DNA of 64,000 bases from Streptococcaceae bacterium (GTDB lineage Bacteria > Bacillota > Bacilli > Lactobacillales > Streptococcaceae), in assembly GCA_031254115.1 (NCBI GenBank), contig JAIRUZ010000032.1:1-64000 (forward strand), written 5' to 3'. Shown one piece after another: positions 36,516-44,814 of the stretch. The stretch's first letter is position 1. Every line of letters begins with the position of its first letter. Under the pieces are notes generated by a model. The model was not told the origin of the DNA. It saw only the letters and a list, made by a program, of their open reading frames with translations, and did not search any database. The position numbers and the translations under genes are program-made.

Positions 36516-37360
36516 CAGCTTCCCGCTCCTTGGCTCAAAACGACGCTCACAAAGCGAACATTGTAAAAGCTGGCCGCTGGCTTCACGTAAATCTTGCGGC
36601 TCGCGTCAGACGCTTGCCCAGATGTCGAAATCACGGTTCCAAGCAAAAGCGCGCTGGGCCAATTTCCGCCGAGGCCTGACGTGACGACTTTATCGCCCAC
36701 GCTAAAGCTTCCGGTCGCCGTCATATTGCTCACCACATACTGATTTTTTGCCGCATCGTAGCTGGCCAAAAGCCCGTAGTCATTGTCAATTTCAGCAGGC
36801 ACCTTGTCAGCTAGACCATTTGCGCCTGTCAGCAGCTCAACTTTCGAGTTTGTGCTGTTGACTTGCGTGACGCGGCCAATAACACCGCCATCAGCGAGCA
36901 CCGCCATACCCGTTTTGAGCCCCGAATCGGTTCCTGCATCAATCACGAGCGTGTCGTTCCACGACGACGGAGCGCGCGTAATCACCGTCGCATTCAGCGT
37001 TTTAAAATTCGCAAGCGATCCCTGCAAATTGAGCGCTTTTCTGAGCGCCGCATTTTCTTTTTCGAGCGCTGACAGTTGCGAATCTTGCGTGTTTTGCGCC
37101 ACAAGCTTTTTCTTCAACGCCGCATTTTGATCCGCCGCATTGATCTGATTTTGGTACGCCGACAATTTATCGTCAAACCAAGCGCCAGGCTTTGTAAAAA
37201 GTTGATCCACCGTGCCCGTGCCGTCGTTGAGCACGTGCATGAGTGTGTTGGGACGTTGCCCACTCAGATACGCGCGCCCCGTCAAACTGATCGCCGAAAA
37301 GCTCGCGATGATGATGAGCAGGGCGATAATGATAATTTTACTGACATTGATATGTTTCAT
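36515..37360 (-). CDS. mreC: Rod shape-determining protein MreC
   Basis: Membrane-anchored, extracytoplasmic scaffold of the wall-elongation complex. 281 aa: one N-terminal membrane segment (about residues 8-28), a coiled coil (about 65-110, KKLVAQNTQDSQLSALEKENAALRKAL) and two beta-rich domains with VITRAPSSWNDTLVIDAG and VISTSGQASDASRKIYVKPAA. AAAGGAAG ribosome site. mreB is absent, as in ovococci. Confidence 0.95.
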   Translation of the reverse strand: MKHINVSKIIIIALLIIIASFSAISLTGRAYLSGQRPNTLMHVLNDGTGTVDQLFTKPGAWFDDKLSAYQNQINAADQNAALKKKLVAQNTQDSQLSALEKENAALRKALNLQGSLANFKTLNATVITRAPSSWNDTLVIDAGTDSGLKTGMAVLADGGVIGRVTQVNSTNSKVELLTGANGLADKVPAEIDNDYGLLASYDAAKNQYVVSNMTATGSFSVGDKVVTSGLGGNWPSALLLGTVISTSGQASDASRKIYVKPAASFYNVRFVSVVLSQGAGS

Positions 37361-37385
37361 ACTTCCTTTATTTTATCAAATTTGG

Positions 37386-37394
37386 TAAGATAAC
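37386..37394 (+). promoter_or_regulatory. Extended -10 promoter of the NUDIX gene, leaderless start
   Basis: TGGTAAGAT (TAAGAT at 37386-37391) is 6 nt before ATG 37398. The -35 region is weak. Confidence 0.45.
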
Positions 37395-37397
37395 GCT

Positions 37398-37862
37398 ATG
37401 ACTAAAGAAAATCGTGACATTCCGACATTTGGCCAAAAAGAGCCGTCAGCCGCTTACGAAACGCGCGTCGGCGTTCACGCCATTGTTGCAAGCGCTGACA
37501 AACAAAAAATTTGCCTCTTACAAACGCCAAACGGCGCTTATTATTTGCCCGGCGGCGAAATTGAACCTGGCGAAACTCACGAAACCGCGCTCGCACGCGA
37601 GCTGATGGAAGAAATCGGCGCGACCGCTGAACTCGGCGATTATCTCGGGCAAGCTGACGAATACTATTATAGCAGCCACCGCGCGCAACACTATTACAAT
37701 CCGATTCACGCTTACGACGTTGCACACGTCGCTATGAACCACGCCCCGACCGAATCTGGCAACCACATCCGCTGGTTCAGCCTCCCAGACGCCCTTGGCG
37801 CCCTCAAACGTCCCAGCCACAAATGGGCACTCATGCGCTGGCAACACAAAAACGGCTTATAA
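37398..37862 (+). CDS. NUDIX hydrolase
   Basis: 154-aa pyrophosphohydrolase with a complete NUDIX box GGEIEPGETHETALARELMEEIG (about residues 51-73). It starts near TRVGVHAIVASADKQKICLLQ. MutT-like or sugar/nucleoside-diphosphate substrate, not predictable. Monocistronic between two strong signals, with no ribosome site. Confidence 0.9.
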   Translation: MTKENRDIPTFGQKEPSAAYETRVGVHAIVASADKQKICLLQTPNGAYYLPGGEIEPGETHETALARELMEEIGATAELGDYLGQADEYYYSSHRAQHYYNPIHAYDVAHVAMNHAPTESGNHIRWFSLPDALGALKRPSHKWALMRWQHKNGL

Positions 37863-37872
37863 GCCGTTTTTG
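37851..37872 (+). terminator. Intrinsic terminator of the NUDIX gene
   Basis: AACGGCTTATAAGCCGTTTTT overlaps the stop codon. A second weaker hairpin (AAATTCC/GGAATTTTT, 37880-37919) follows and marks the border of the AT-rich islet. Confidence 0.87.
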
Positions 37873-37966
37873 AGAAATTAAAAAATTCCGTTCAACCGCG
37901 TCGCTGTTTGGAATTTTTGTTCGACAAATTCTGAATTCTAGGCAAAAATTCCATTGTAGAAATGCC

Positions 37967-38284
37967 TTATCTCATTATAAAAAGTTGAATAAGGAAAAAA
38001 CTAGTTCCTATTAGCACTATAACGTTCAAAAAGATGAAAAGATACTTTAATACAGGGTTAAAATATCTCGAAGAATATTTTAACCCCCCTGAAGCGACTA
38101 ACATAGAAACAGGTAATGCTAAAATATTGAACTTACTTCCAGAAGTTGGTTGACTCGTAAGGATAAATCCAAAATTTATTTTTATTGTTTCTGGCAAAAA
38201 TAGCAACAATAAAACGAAAGATAAGCCAAATTCTAAAATAGTCCACCCGATAAAAAAATCGGTAATATCATATTTCTTAGTCAC
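37967..38284 (-). CDS. Small membrane protein in the type VII effector islet
   Basis: 105 aa with three to four hydrophobic segments and few charges. AAGGAG ribosome site directly before the ATG. No family recognised. Last gene of a minus-strand run that begins with the LXG-like protein. Such small membrane genes downstream of LXG toxins are often immunity proteins, but that is only inference from position. Confidence 0.6.
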   Translation of the reverse strand: MTKKYDITDFFIGWTILEFGLSFVLLLLFLPETIKINFGFILTSQPTSGSKFNILALPVSMLVASGGLKYSSRYFNPVLKYLFIFLNVIVLIGTSFFLIQLFIMR

Positions 38285-38317
38285 GCATGCTCCTTATCTT
38301 AACTATATGTTAATTTT

Positions 38318-38797
38318 TCATTTTAAATACTTTGTTGAGTAGTATTTATAATCAGGCCGTGAATTCTTGTTCATTGCATATACCATTTTACCCTGCAACA
38401 GCTCAGTTTCTACTGAGTAAGATGAGGCTGATGTTTTTATCAATATAGCGGTCTTTTTATCATTACTATTTGGGATGGCAATCGTATAAAGATTATTATC
38501 TTGGGTGGTAATTGCATAAGCATAAATATCCTGTTGTTTTAAATTGAAAATTCCTAAGTCATTGCCTACTTTTGCTGAAGCCCTACCATCCGTCGATACA
38601 TTTTCACTGCCGTTATATTTATAAGTTTGAATTGCGTCACCAATTTTTATTGTGCTATTCGTTATAGTGATAGTAATATTTTTTCCATTCGCATCCTGAG
38701 CCTTCCATGTGCCTGTCATATCTGAAGATTGATGACACGCAGATAGCAGAAAAATTGACGAAACACATACTATGATAAACAATATCTTTTTTATCAT
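38318..38797 (-). CDS. Predicted lipoprotein
   Basis: 159 aa with signal peptide MIKKILFIIVCVSSIFLLSAC: the lipobox LSAC sets Cys21 as the lipidated residue. The rest reads like a small beta-barrel (MTGTWKAQDANGKNITITITNSTIKIG, a lipocalin-like opening). It is surface anchored. Part of the islet. Possibly protective against the effector. No defined function. Confidence 0.72.
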   Translation of the reverse strand: MIKKILFIIVCVSSIFLLSACHQSSDMTGTWKAQDANGKNITITITNSTIKIGDAIQTYKYNGSENVSTDGRASAKVGNDLGIFNLKQQDIYAYAITTQDNNLYTIAIPNSNDKKTAILIKTSASSYSVETELLQGKMVYAMNKNSRPDYKYYSTKYLK

Positions 38798-38804
38798 CTA
38801 AAGT

Positions 38805-39125
38805 CTAATCCTCCAAAATCCCATTTATTGCCATTCTTTTATATTCGACTTTTGAAATAATTTCATCATAATGTCCCATAAATTCTTGAAATCTGGCATC
38901 AACATAACCGAGATAAATGATGTTTTCTATATTTTCTCTATTGAAAAAAATAAGATCTTCACTTGCCAGACCCGTGGGTAAAGTCGCAGCACCAAATTCA
39001 AAATATCCTTTTTCCCCTTTAATTTCTGCCACAGGAAGTAGACTGATAATCACAAGATTCTGATTGCTTCCCTTTAAGGTAACTACTGTACCTATTGGTA
39101 AAGATTTAGCACTGTTATTTTCCAT
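38805..39125 (-). CDS. DUF4176 protein, type VII secretion-associated
   Basis: 106 aa, cytoplasmic, with LPIGTVVTLKGSNQNLVIISLLP, a GYFEFGAATLPTGL middle and FFNRENIENIIYLGYVDARFQEF. This is the pattern of DUF4176, a family found almost only in type VII (ESX/Yuk) loci next to LXG toxins. The role is unknown. A chaperone or adaptor is likely. It overlaps the upstream gene by 11 nt. Confidence 0.77.
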   Translation of the reverse strand: MENNSAKSLPIGTVVTLKGSNQNLVIISLLPVAEIKGEKGYFEFGAATLPTGLASEDLIFFNRENIENIIYLGYVDARFQEFMGHYDEIISKVEYKRMAINGILED

Positions 39126-39916
39126 TTTCTTCCTCCAAGTATTTTTTAGCCTCTTTTACAAAATAAATCTTTGCATCATTTGTTGATAATTCCTGAAAGT
39201 ATTCTTTACTTTTTATTTCATTATTTTTAAGCCGTTCATTCAAAGCCTGAAAATACATTTTTTCAAGTAAATTTATTTTACCTCCAGGGTACTGCGGCCT
39301 CCAACTGTCAATGAGTTCACTGCTTTTCTCCAAAACTAAAATTTCTTGCATCATATGACAGAAATTCAATGTATTTTGTCTCCATTTTTCTTTTGAGGCA
39401 TTCTTAAAATTAATTTTCTCTAATTCCAAACGAGATTGTTCCATTAATTTTTCATTTTTAGTCATAACTGCACATTTATACAAGCAAATCAGTGTAAAAA
39501 ATTTGTATGAATCATTTTTTGCCTGAATAATTAATATCTGATTGGAGGTAAGTTTGTTTATGTTATTTTCAAAATCACCTTTATAATAACTTATCAATGC
39601 AGAAACAGCGATATTAGCTATGCTCTTTCTTTTAGTTATGTATCTATTTAATTCAGCCCACTTACCTAAATTCATTTTTTCATAAAAAACATATTGCATA
39701 CTTGCATTAACTACCTGTAAAAAAATAAATCCTAAAATGAAAATTACAATTAAAATAATCAGATGAACTATAAACTCAGAAATAGTATTTGCATTAATCA
39801 GTAGTATTACACCGAAAATTATTAATGCTACTACGATGAATCTAGTTAGTATACCTAAACGATAAATGTTTTTAGCTTGTAGTTCACTTATAGCTTTAAC
39901 CGTTTTTTTTTACCAT
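39115..39916 (-). pseudogene. Frameshifted membrane protein gene downstream of the LXG-like effector
   Basis: The track shows only 39115-39699 (194 aa). Upstream of it the frame stays open to 39909 and encodes two hydrophobic helices (RFIVVALIIFGVILLIN and FIVHLIILIVIFILGFIFLQ). An ATG at 39916 with an AAGGAG site starts in another frame and stops after M-V-K-K-N-G. The two are separated only by a run of nine A's (39903-39911). With eight, a 266-aa protein MVKKTVKAISELQAKN... results. The cause could be mutation, a phase-variable tract, polymerase slippage or a sequencing error. The C-terminal 190 residues are helical and charged. No family recognised. Confidence 0.75.
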
Positions 39917-39932
39917 CTACTTTCTACTCTCC

Positions 39933-41273
39933 TTAAAATGCTGTGCTCAAAGCACCAATGGCAGTTATTATTCCTGCTTGTATTCCCTCTCCAGCCCCAA
40001 CTGCATCTAATGGGGCCACAGCAACAAAAGCTACTGCTAATCCTGCTATTGCAACTCCTGCAACTGCTTGCTTCCCATTGACCCATTTTCTTCCAATCTC
40101 ATTGCTAGTACTTGTTGAAACATCTTCTTGTTTCACAGTATTTGTTTGCCCCCCATAAACCGCAATAAGTCCATTAGTCAAGTCTGATGTCGTGTTAAAG
40201 CCTACATCCGTTGTGTGTTTATTATTCCCAAGACTTAAAGTACCACCGATGCCATGCTCACCAACTGATTCAGAGCCACCTAATGTTACTCCTCCTATAG
40301 ATACATCTTGGCTAGCTTGCAGATCTCCATCTCCAATATCAATACTGGAATGATAAAAGCCAAGGTTAATAGAAAATCCAGAAAAATTTCCATTATCAAA
40401 ATCAAAATTGAAAATACCCGTTCCCTCTTTACGAGTTTCAACTGAAGTCTTTGTCCAACCAATACCATTTTCTGATTTCACACTCTCGCTAAACGAAACA
40501 TTGCTTACTCCGAATAGCTTTCCCAAAATTTCATTTGGACTTGAGATAATAAAACCATGTACAGATTGGAGGTCTCTTTTCTCAACTTTACAAAGATTAG
40601 AATTAAACTTAATCCCCTCCATGTTCTTTAACCACGATTTATCATAACTTGATGGCACACTGCCATCTGAATTTAGAACCATACCATTAAGACTTGTTAC
40701 ACCCTGCATAGCATCCTGCAAGGCAGTTAAGTTATCCCTAAATAACGGAGAAGTTTGATCTGAGAATTGATACAAAGTTTTCAACTTCTCTTGGAGTTTT
40801 TTGATATCTTCATCTAGTGATTGAGATAAATTCTCTAACTGATGACTTGCACCCGTGAGTGTATCTATCAATGATGCTACAGGATTCGTCGCTATTGCTA
40901 TCCGATAAGTGTCCAGCAAAGCATTGGCCGCAAATTGTTGCATTTTCTTTTCATTTATTTGATTGTTCAGATTATCCTCGTCCAGTACTCCATAATGGTT
41001 CACTTGTCCATCTGCTGACTTATAAGTATTCAAATCATTCTCAACATCATCCAGAGCTTGAGAAACTTTATTCTCCGCTGGTGTGATGATGCTCTCAAAA
41101 AGCGTATGCCCCGCATTAAAAGTCACACCATTTAAGGAACCTCCAACTAAGGCTGAGGTAAGATATTGTGTCCCCGATTGAATCCCTGTACTTGCTTGCT
41201 TAGCAATTCCCAAGTTGTTCTCCATCGCAGTGATAATCTGAGACGATTCATCACTATTATATTTTAAGCCCAT
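39933..41273 (-). CDS. LXG-like type VII secretion effector candidate
   Basis: 446 aa, GGGAGGG ribosome site. The first 200 residues are helical, without signal peptide, in the style of LXG/WXG-type N-termini (MGLKYNSDESSQIITAMENNLGIAKQ..., long coiled segments at 60-90 and 150-200). The middle is a Gly/Asn/Ser-rich beta region with repeated GDLQASQDVSIGGVTLGGSESVGEHGIGG-type strands. The last 45 residues are strongly hydrophobic (GVAIAGLAVAFVAVAPLDAVG). A hydrophobic end recalls membrane-depolarising LXG toxins such as TspA. Neighbours (DUF4176, lipoprotein, small membrane proteins) support the call. No esxA, essC or essB is present. Confidence 0.6.
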   Translation of the reverse strand: MGLKYNSDESSQIITAMENNLGIAKQASTGIQSGTQYLTSALVGGSLNGVTFNAGHTLFESIITPAENKVSQALDDVENDLNTYKSADGQVNHYGVLDEDNLNNQINEKKMQQFAANALLDTYRIAIATNPVASLIDTLTGASHQLENLSQSLDEDIKKLQEKLKTLYQFSDQTSPLFRDNLTALQDAMQGVTSLNGMVLNSDGSVPSSYDKSWLKNMEGIKFNSNLCKVEKRDLQSVHGFIISSPNEILGKLFGVSNVSFSESVKSENGIGWTKTSVETRKEGTGIFNFDFDNGNFSGFSINLGFYHSSIDIGDGDLQASQDVSIGGVTLGGSESVGEHGIGGTLSLGNNKHTTDVGFNTTSDLTNGLIAVYGGQTNTVKQEDVSTSTSNEIGRKWVNGKQAVAGVAIAGLAVAFVAVAPLDAVGAGEGIQAGIITAIGALSTAF

Positions 41274-41446
41274 ACATATATCCCTCCCTTTAGTTAATAA
41301 TATTATGAGTTGATATTAAGTCTATTATCTGCTTACGATAACTATACAGTCTTTTAGTGTTCTTATTAAAGTCGTTCTCACTATCTTGAATACCATTTAC
41401 TTCCTATCTACTTCACTATAGTGATAGATAATTTTTAGTGTGGTAT

Positions 41447-41884
41447 TTAATATCCACCAACTTGTCTCCATCTATCACCTTGTGACAACCACTCATTGAC
41501 ACTTGTAAATAAGAGACTATTTTTCTGATTTGTAATATATACTTTCATTTTTTTACTAACTCGGGTGTAATAGTAAATATAACCGGTTGGACCGTCAGAA
41601 CTGTTAGAATTTTCAGAAAAATAAATATTCTGTGGCACCAACAATTTTCCATCTGAGTCATAAACTTTAACTTTGATATTTCTAACCTGATTTTTTCCAA
41701 CCTCTACATAGAATAGATTCTTTTCTGGATTAGAAATATTGATAATTTTAGTTTCATTTGGCAAATATACCAGAGTATCATTTCTGAAAACTGCGAAGAA
41801 AAGCACTAATAAAACACAAAATAAGGAGATAAGGCTCGCCAAAATAATAAGGGAAACTTTTTTAGTGTGATTTTTTGTAATCAT
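41447..41884 (-). CDS. Membrane-anchored extracellular protein of the islet
   Basis: 145 aa, one N-terminal membrane helix (VSLIILASLISLFCVLLVLFFAVF, about residues 10-33) and a beta-rich outer part. No recognised domain. It lies 170 bp upstream of the LXG-like gene on the same strand, so it may be cotranscribed. It could be an immunity or accessory protein, by position only. Confidence 0.6.
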   Translation of the reverse strand: MITKNHTKKVSLIILASLISLFCVLLVLFFAVFRNDTLVYLPNETKIINISNPEKNLFYVEVGKNQVRNIKVKVYDSDGKLLVPQNIYFSENSNSSDGPTGYIYYYTRVSKKMKVYITNQKNSLLFTSVNEWLSQGDRWRQVGGY

Positions 41885-42007
41885 TTATACCATCCTGAAT
41901 GTCATTCTTATCTCCTGAATTGCCCTCTTTTTCCAATCAGTTTTTATCAGGCGGTGCTTGTATTATATCACATACTTAATCCTTAGTATTAGTTGCAATT
42001 AATGCCC

Positions 42008-42037
42008 AAAAAAGCACCAACATCTCGCTGGTGCTTT
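42008..42037 (-). terminator. Intrinsic terminator of the rplM-rpsI operon
   Basis: On the minus strand AAAGCACCA, a loop of 8, TGGTGCTTTTTT. Confidence 0.88.
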
Positions 42038-42085
42038 AGAACCACTAAAATAGTAACGATAAACGTTGATACAGAGCGATTCTGA

Positions 42086-42478
42086 TTAACGTTTTGAGAA
42101 CTGGCTGGCTTTGCGTGCTTTCTTGAGGCCGGCTTTTTTACGCTCAACCATACGAGCGTCACGCGTCAAGAGACCTGCGCGTTTGAGAGCAGGACGGAAG
42201 TCAGGATCTACTTCGAGCAATGCGCGCGCGATTCCGTGGCGAATAGCGCCGGCTTGACCTGAGATACCACCACCGACAACATTGACAAACGCATCGTATG
42301 CACCTTCAGTCTGCGTTGCAGCAAACGGTTGGTTGATAATCAAACGTTGCACTGCAGATGGAATATGAACTTCTACTTCACGACCATTGACCGTGATTTT
42401 GCCTGTGCCAGGAACGAGACGAACTCGTGCCACGGCGTTTTTACGACGGCCTGTGCCGGCATATTGTACTTGTGCCAT
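42086..42478 (-). CDS. rpsI: 30S ribosomal protein S9
   Basis: 130 aa, complete: [28 protein letters not shown] start, [19 protein letters not shown] and the conserved C-terminal ...[12 protein letters not shown] that reaches the P-site. Placed 15 nt after rplM, the usual pair. Confidence 0.98.
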   Translation of the reverse strand: MAQVQYAGTGRRKNAVARVRLVPGTGKITVNGREVEVHIPSAVQRLIINQPFAATQTEGAYDAFVNVVGGGISGQAGAIRHGIARALLEVDPDFRPALKRAGLLTRDARMVERKKAGLKKARKASQFSKR

Positions 42479-42493
42479 TTTTCAATCTCCTCC

Positions 42494-42943
42494 TTAAATC
42501 AATCCTGTGATATCAAGCATCTCAGGCTGTTGAGCTGCATGATTGTGTTCTGCGCCCGCATAAACGTGAAGCTTCATGCCTTGTGCGCGACCAAGCGTAT
42601 TCTTTGGAAGCATGCCCTTAACAGACGTTTCAACCAAACGGACAGGATTATTTGCGAGAAGTTCACCAGCAGTCGTAGACTTGATGCCGCCCTCCCAGCC
42701 AGAAACACGGTAATAGCGCTTATCTGTCGCTTTTTTACCTGTCAATACAATCTGTGATGCGTTGATGACAATAACAAAGTCGCCCGCGTCCGCATGCGGT
42801 GTATAAGTTGGTTTCATCTTGCCGCGCAAGATAGAAGCTACAACAGATGAGAGACGTCCCAGCGGGATTCCCGCAGCGTCCACAACCACCCATTTGCGAT
42901 CTACGTTTTGCGCATTCGCCATAAATGTCGTTTTATTAATCAT
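42494..42943 (-). CDS. rplM: 50S ribosomal protein L13
   Basis: 149 aa from ATG 42943, which has AAAGGAAAT before it and matches the family start ([23 protein letters not shown]). The track start at 42988 reads leader sequence. Contains [14 protein letters not shown] and [21 protein letters not shown]13 is the likely repressor of its own leader. Confidence 0.97.
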   Translation of the reverse strand: MINKTTFMANAQNVDRKWVVVDAAGIPLGRLSSVVASILRGKMKPTYTPHADAGDFVIVINASQIVLTGKKATDKRYYRVSGWEGGIKSTTAGELLANNPVRLVETSVKGMLPKNTLGRAQGMKLHVYAGAEHNHAAQQPEMLDITGLI

Positions 42944-42965
42944 TTCGATTTCCTTTAGAATTGTT

Positions 42966-43038
42966 TTGTTTACAAGCGCGCTATGCATTCACACGCAGGT
43001 ATTTTTGGGTTCCGGGGCCACAAAAATGGGGTAAACAA
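42966..43038 (-). promoter_or_regulatory. Structured rplM leader (L13-leader-like)
   Basis: On the minus strand TTGTTTAC (43038-43031) pairs with GTAAACAA (42973-42966), closing a 73-nt domain with inner complementary parts, just before the rplM ribosome site. Position and architecture match the autoregulatory L13 leader known in Firmicutes. Not confirmed with a covariance model. Confidence 0.65.
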
Positions 43039-43049
43039 TACCGTTTATC

Positions 43050-43079
43050 ATCTTACCACAAAGAGAGTGTGTTTGTCAA
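43050..43079 (-). promoter_or_regulatory. rplM-rpsI promoter
   Basis: TTGACA (43074-43079), 18 bp, TAAGAT (43050-43055) with a TGG extension on the minus strand. Confidence 0.8.
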
Positions 43080-43113
43080 GGGGAAGACGCTTTTTACTCT
43101 CGCTAGTGAGCTT

Positions 43114-43491
43114 TTATCTTTCATAAGCAGCAACGACTACCAAATATTCTTCTTTTTGTGTTTTATGCCCCATCACTTTCTTGTTGACCATAAACTTATA
43201 AACTTGCCCATCTGTCTCTTTGATTGTTAAATTATACGTCATTCCCATCATGGACGTTTTAGATGAAACTTCAGCGACAGCCTCTTTCTCAAGAAAAGCG
43301 ACCTCTCCCGAGAGCTTCCCCATGCCTGTAACCCCAAGCAAATAAAGACCTTTTTGATTGGATACAATCCAAAAATAGTTTGCACTCGCCACAGGTTTCA
43401 TGGCGCCATAAAATATTTTTTCTGTGCCATCAAGCGCCTCGCGCTCTTTTAATCCCTGTAAAACTTCGTCCCGTGTCATTAATAATCCCAT
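43114..43491 (-). CDS. Small PH-domain-like cytoplasmic protein
   Basis: 125 aa from ATG 43491, which lies 5 nt after GGAG. The track start is a GTG two codons earlier. Alternating strands (IFYGAMKPVASANYFWIVSNQKGLYLLGVTG, YNLTIKETDGQVYKFMVNKKVMG) look like bacterial PH-like domains in Firmicutes stress or membrane-associated proteins. No enzyme motif. Function unknown. Confidence 0.65.
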   Translation of the reverse strand: MGLLMTRDEVLQGLKEREALDGTEKIFYGAMKPVASANYFWIVSNQKGLYLLGVTGMGKLSGEVAFLEKEAVAEVSSKTSMMGMTYNLTIKETDGQVYKFMVNKKVMGHKTQKEEYLVVVAAYER

Positions 43492-43595
43492 TTTCACTCC
43501 ATTTATTCCCTTATTATCAATAAAATCGCTAAATTTTACCCTAAATAGTATAACCTATTTCGCTGTGTATTGCAATTTCTAATTTGGCCAAAGTG

Positions 43596-43604
43596 TGTTA
43601 AAAT
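43596..43604 (+). promoter_or_regulatory. Extended -10 promoter of the RNase H gene, leaderless start
   Basis: TGTTAAAAT (TAAAAT at 43599-43604), 5 nt before ATG 43610. Confidence 0.5.
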
Positions 43605-43609
43605 GATGT

Positions 43610-44038
43610 ATGCAAACTTTTGAGATGTACACGGACGGGAGTTACAATGCAAAAACGGGCGTGTATGGCGGTGCTTACAGCGTGAGCGGATTGCTCGAAG
43701 ACGCTGTCAGCGGACGCGATCCCGAGCTTGCAAGCAGCCGAAATGTTGCAGGCGAGTGTCTCGCCGTCATCGAGGGCGCGAAGGCTCTATCAGCTGCCAC
43801 ACAGCTTTTTGCGGGCGACAAAATCGTCATTTTTCACGATTACACAGGGCTTGCCGATTGGGCGGAAGGTCGTTGGCGCGCAAAAACGCCCGTTGCCAAG
43901 CGTTATGTCAAGAGCGTCGAGATTTTACGTGATAAGTTCGGGCTCGTCCTTGAATTTCGCAAAGTTCCCGCACACAGCGGCGTCGCAGGCAATGAGCGCG
44001 TCGATCAATTAGCCAAAAAAGCCGTCGGGCTTCTATGA
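43610..44038 (+). CDS. Ribonuclease HI-like protein
   Basis: 142 aa with the DEDD set: YTDGSY (Asp near residue 8), AGECLAVIEGAKAL (Glu), FHDYTGLADWAEG (Asp) and GNERVDQLAKKA (last Asp). Cleaves the RNA strand of RNA-DNA hybrids. It lacks the N-terminal hybrid-binding domain of RnhA-type proteins in many Firmicutes. No ribosome site before the ATG. The start can therefore only be leaderless or weak. Confidence 0.88.
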   Translation: MQTFEMYTDGSYNAKTGVYGGAYSVSGLLEDAVSGRDPELASSRNVAGECLAVIEGAKALSAATQLFAGDKIVIFHDYTGLADWAEGRWRAKTPVAKRYVKSVEILRDKFGLVLEFRKVPAHSGVAGNERVDQLAKKAVGLL

Positions 44039-44076
44039 AATAAACTAAAATTTTCTAAAAGAAAAAGGAATCGTAT

Positions 44077-44775
44077 ATGAAATTTTTGAAAGAATGGGGC
44101 ATTTTCCTCATTATCGTCATCGCTGCTCTTGTGCATTTCGGCTCAACTCTTCTGGCACCCAACGCGCCGATGAATTCGACGGCTGGCACGATTCAGCTGT
44201 GGAACAATGCGCGTGTGGATGGCAATTCGATGGATCCAACACTTGCCGACGGACAGCGTCTTTTCATGTCAAAAACGGGCACACTGCACCGCTTTGATGT
44301 CATTGTGGCGAAAGAAACAACCGAGCAAACACAGAAAAATGACCCCAGCGCAACCAGCGGCGTTACGATTGTCAAGCGCATCATCGGCATGCCAGGCGAC
44401 ACAATTACTTACAAAAATGACGTTTTGTACATCAACGGTACCAAAACAGACGAGCCTTATCTTGCAAGCTATCTGAAACTTTTTGAGGCGAATCAGCTCG
44501 CTGATCATTATGCGAGCCTTCCGCTGACAGGCAATCTCAGCGATGCACAGCGTGCGGGCTTCGTCCAGCTTGCAAAAAATTCCAACGCTTTCACGACTGA
44601 CAACACGGGCAATCCAAACTTCACGGTCACCGTGCCAGCCGGCCACTATTTCCTCATCGGGGATGACCGCGTTGTCAGCGCTGACAGCCGAAAAGTTGGC
44701 AGTTTCAGCGCTGATCAAATCCTCGGCAAAGTCATGTTCCGATTCTGGCCGCTCAATCGATTTGGTGGCATCTAA
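44077..44775 (+). CDS. lepB: Signal peptidase I
   Basis: Membrane protease removing signal peptides. One N-terminal membrane helix (about residues 8-25), catalytic Ser51 in DGNSMDPTL and Lys100 in VTIVKRIIGMPGD, and box E GDDRVVSADSRKVG. 232 aa, ribosome site AAAAGGAA. The Ser-Asp stretch of box E contains the dispersed palindrome, read as VSADS, so here the repeat falls in a conserved motif. Confidence 0.96.
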   Translation: MKFLKEWGIFLIIVIAALVHFGSTLLAPNAPMNSTAGTIQLWNNARVDGNSMDPTLADGQRLFMSKTGTLHRFDVIVAKETTEQTQKNDPSATSGVTIVKRIIGMPGDTITYKNDVLYINGTKTDEPYLASYLKLFEANQLADHYASLPLTGNLSDAQRAGFVQLAKNSNAFTTDNTGNPNFTVTVPAGHYFLIGDDRVVSADSRKVGSFSADQILGKVMFRFWPLNRFGGI

Positions 44776-44780
44776 CAAAT

Positions 44781-44814
44781 AAAAACTCCGGAATTAACTT
44801 TCGGAGTTTTAAAA
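44781..44814. terminator. Bidirectional terminator between lepB and purR
   Basis: AAAACTCCG and CGGAGTTTT arms between two convergent genes. Confidence 0.85.

Noticed and set aside
41608-41622. CodY-like box AATTTTCAGAAAAAT
   Set aside because: One mismatch to consensus but inside the coding part of the membrane-anchored protein gene and not near a promoter. Likely chance in AT-rich DNA.
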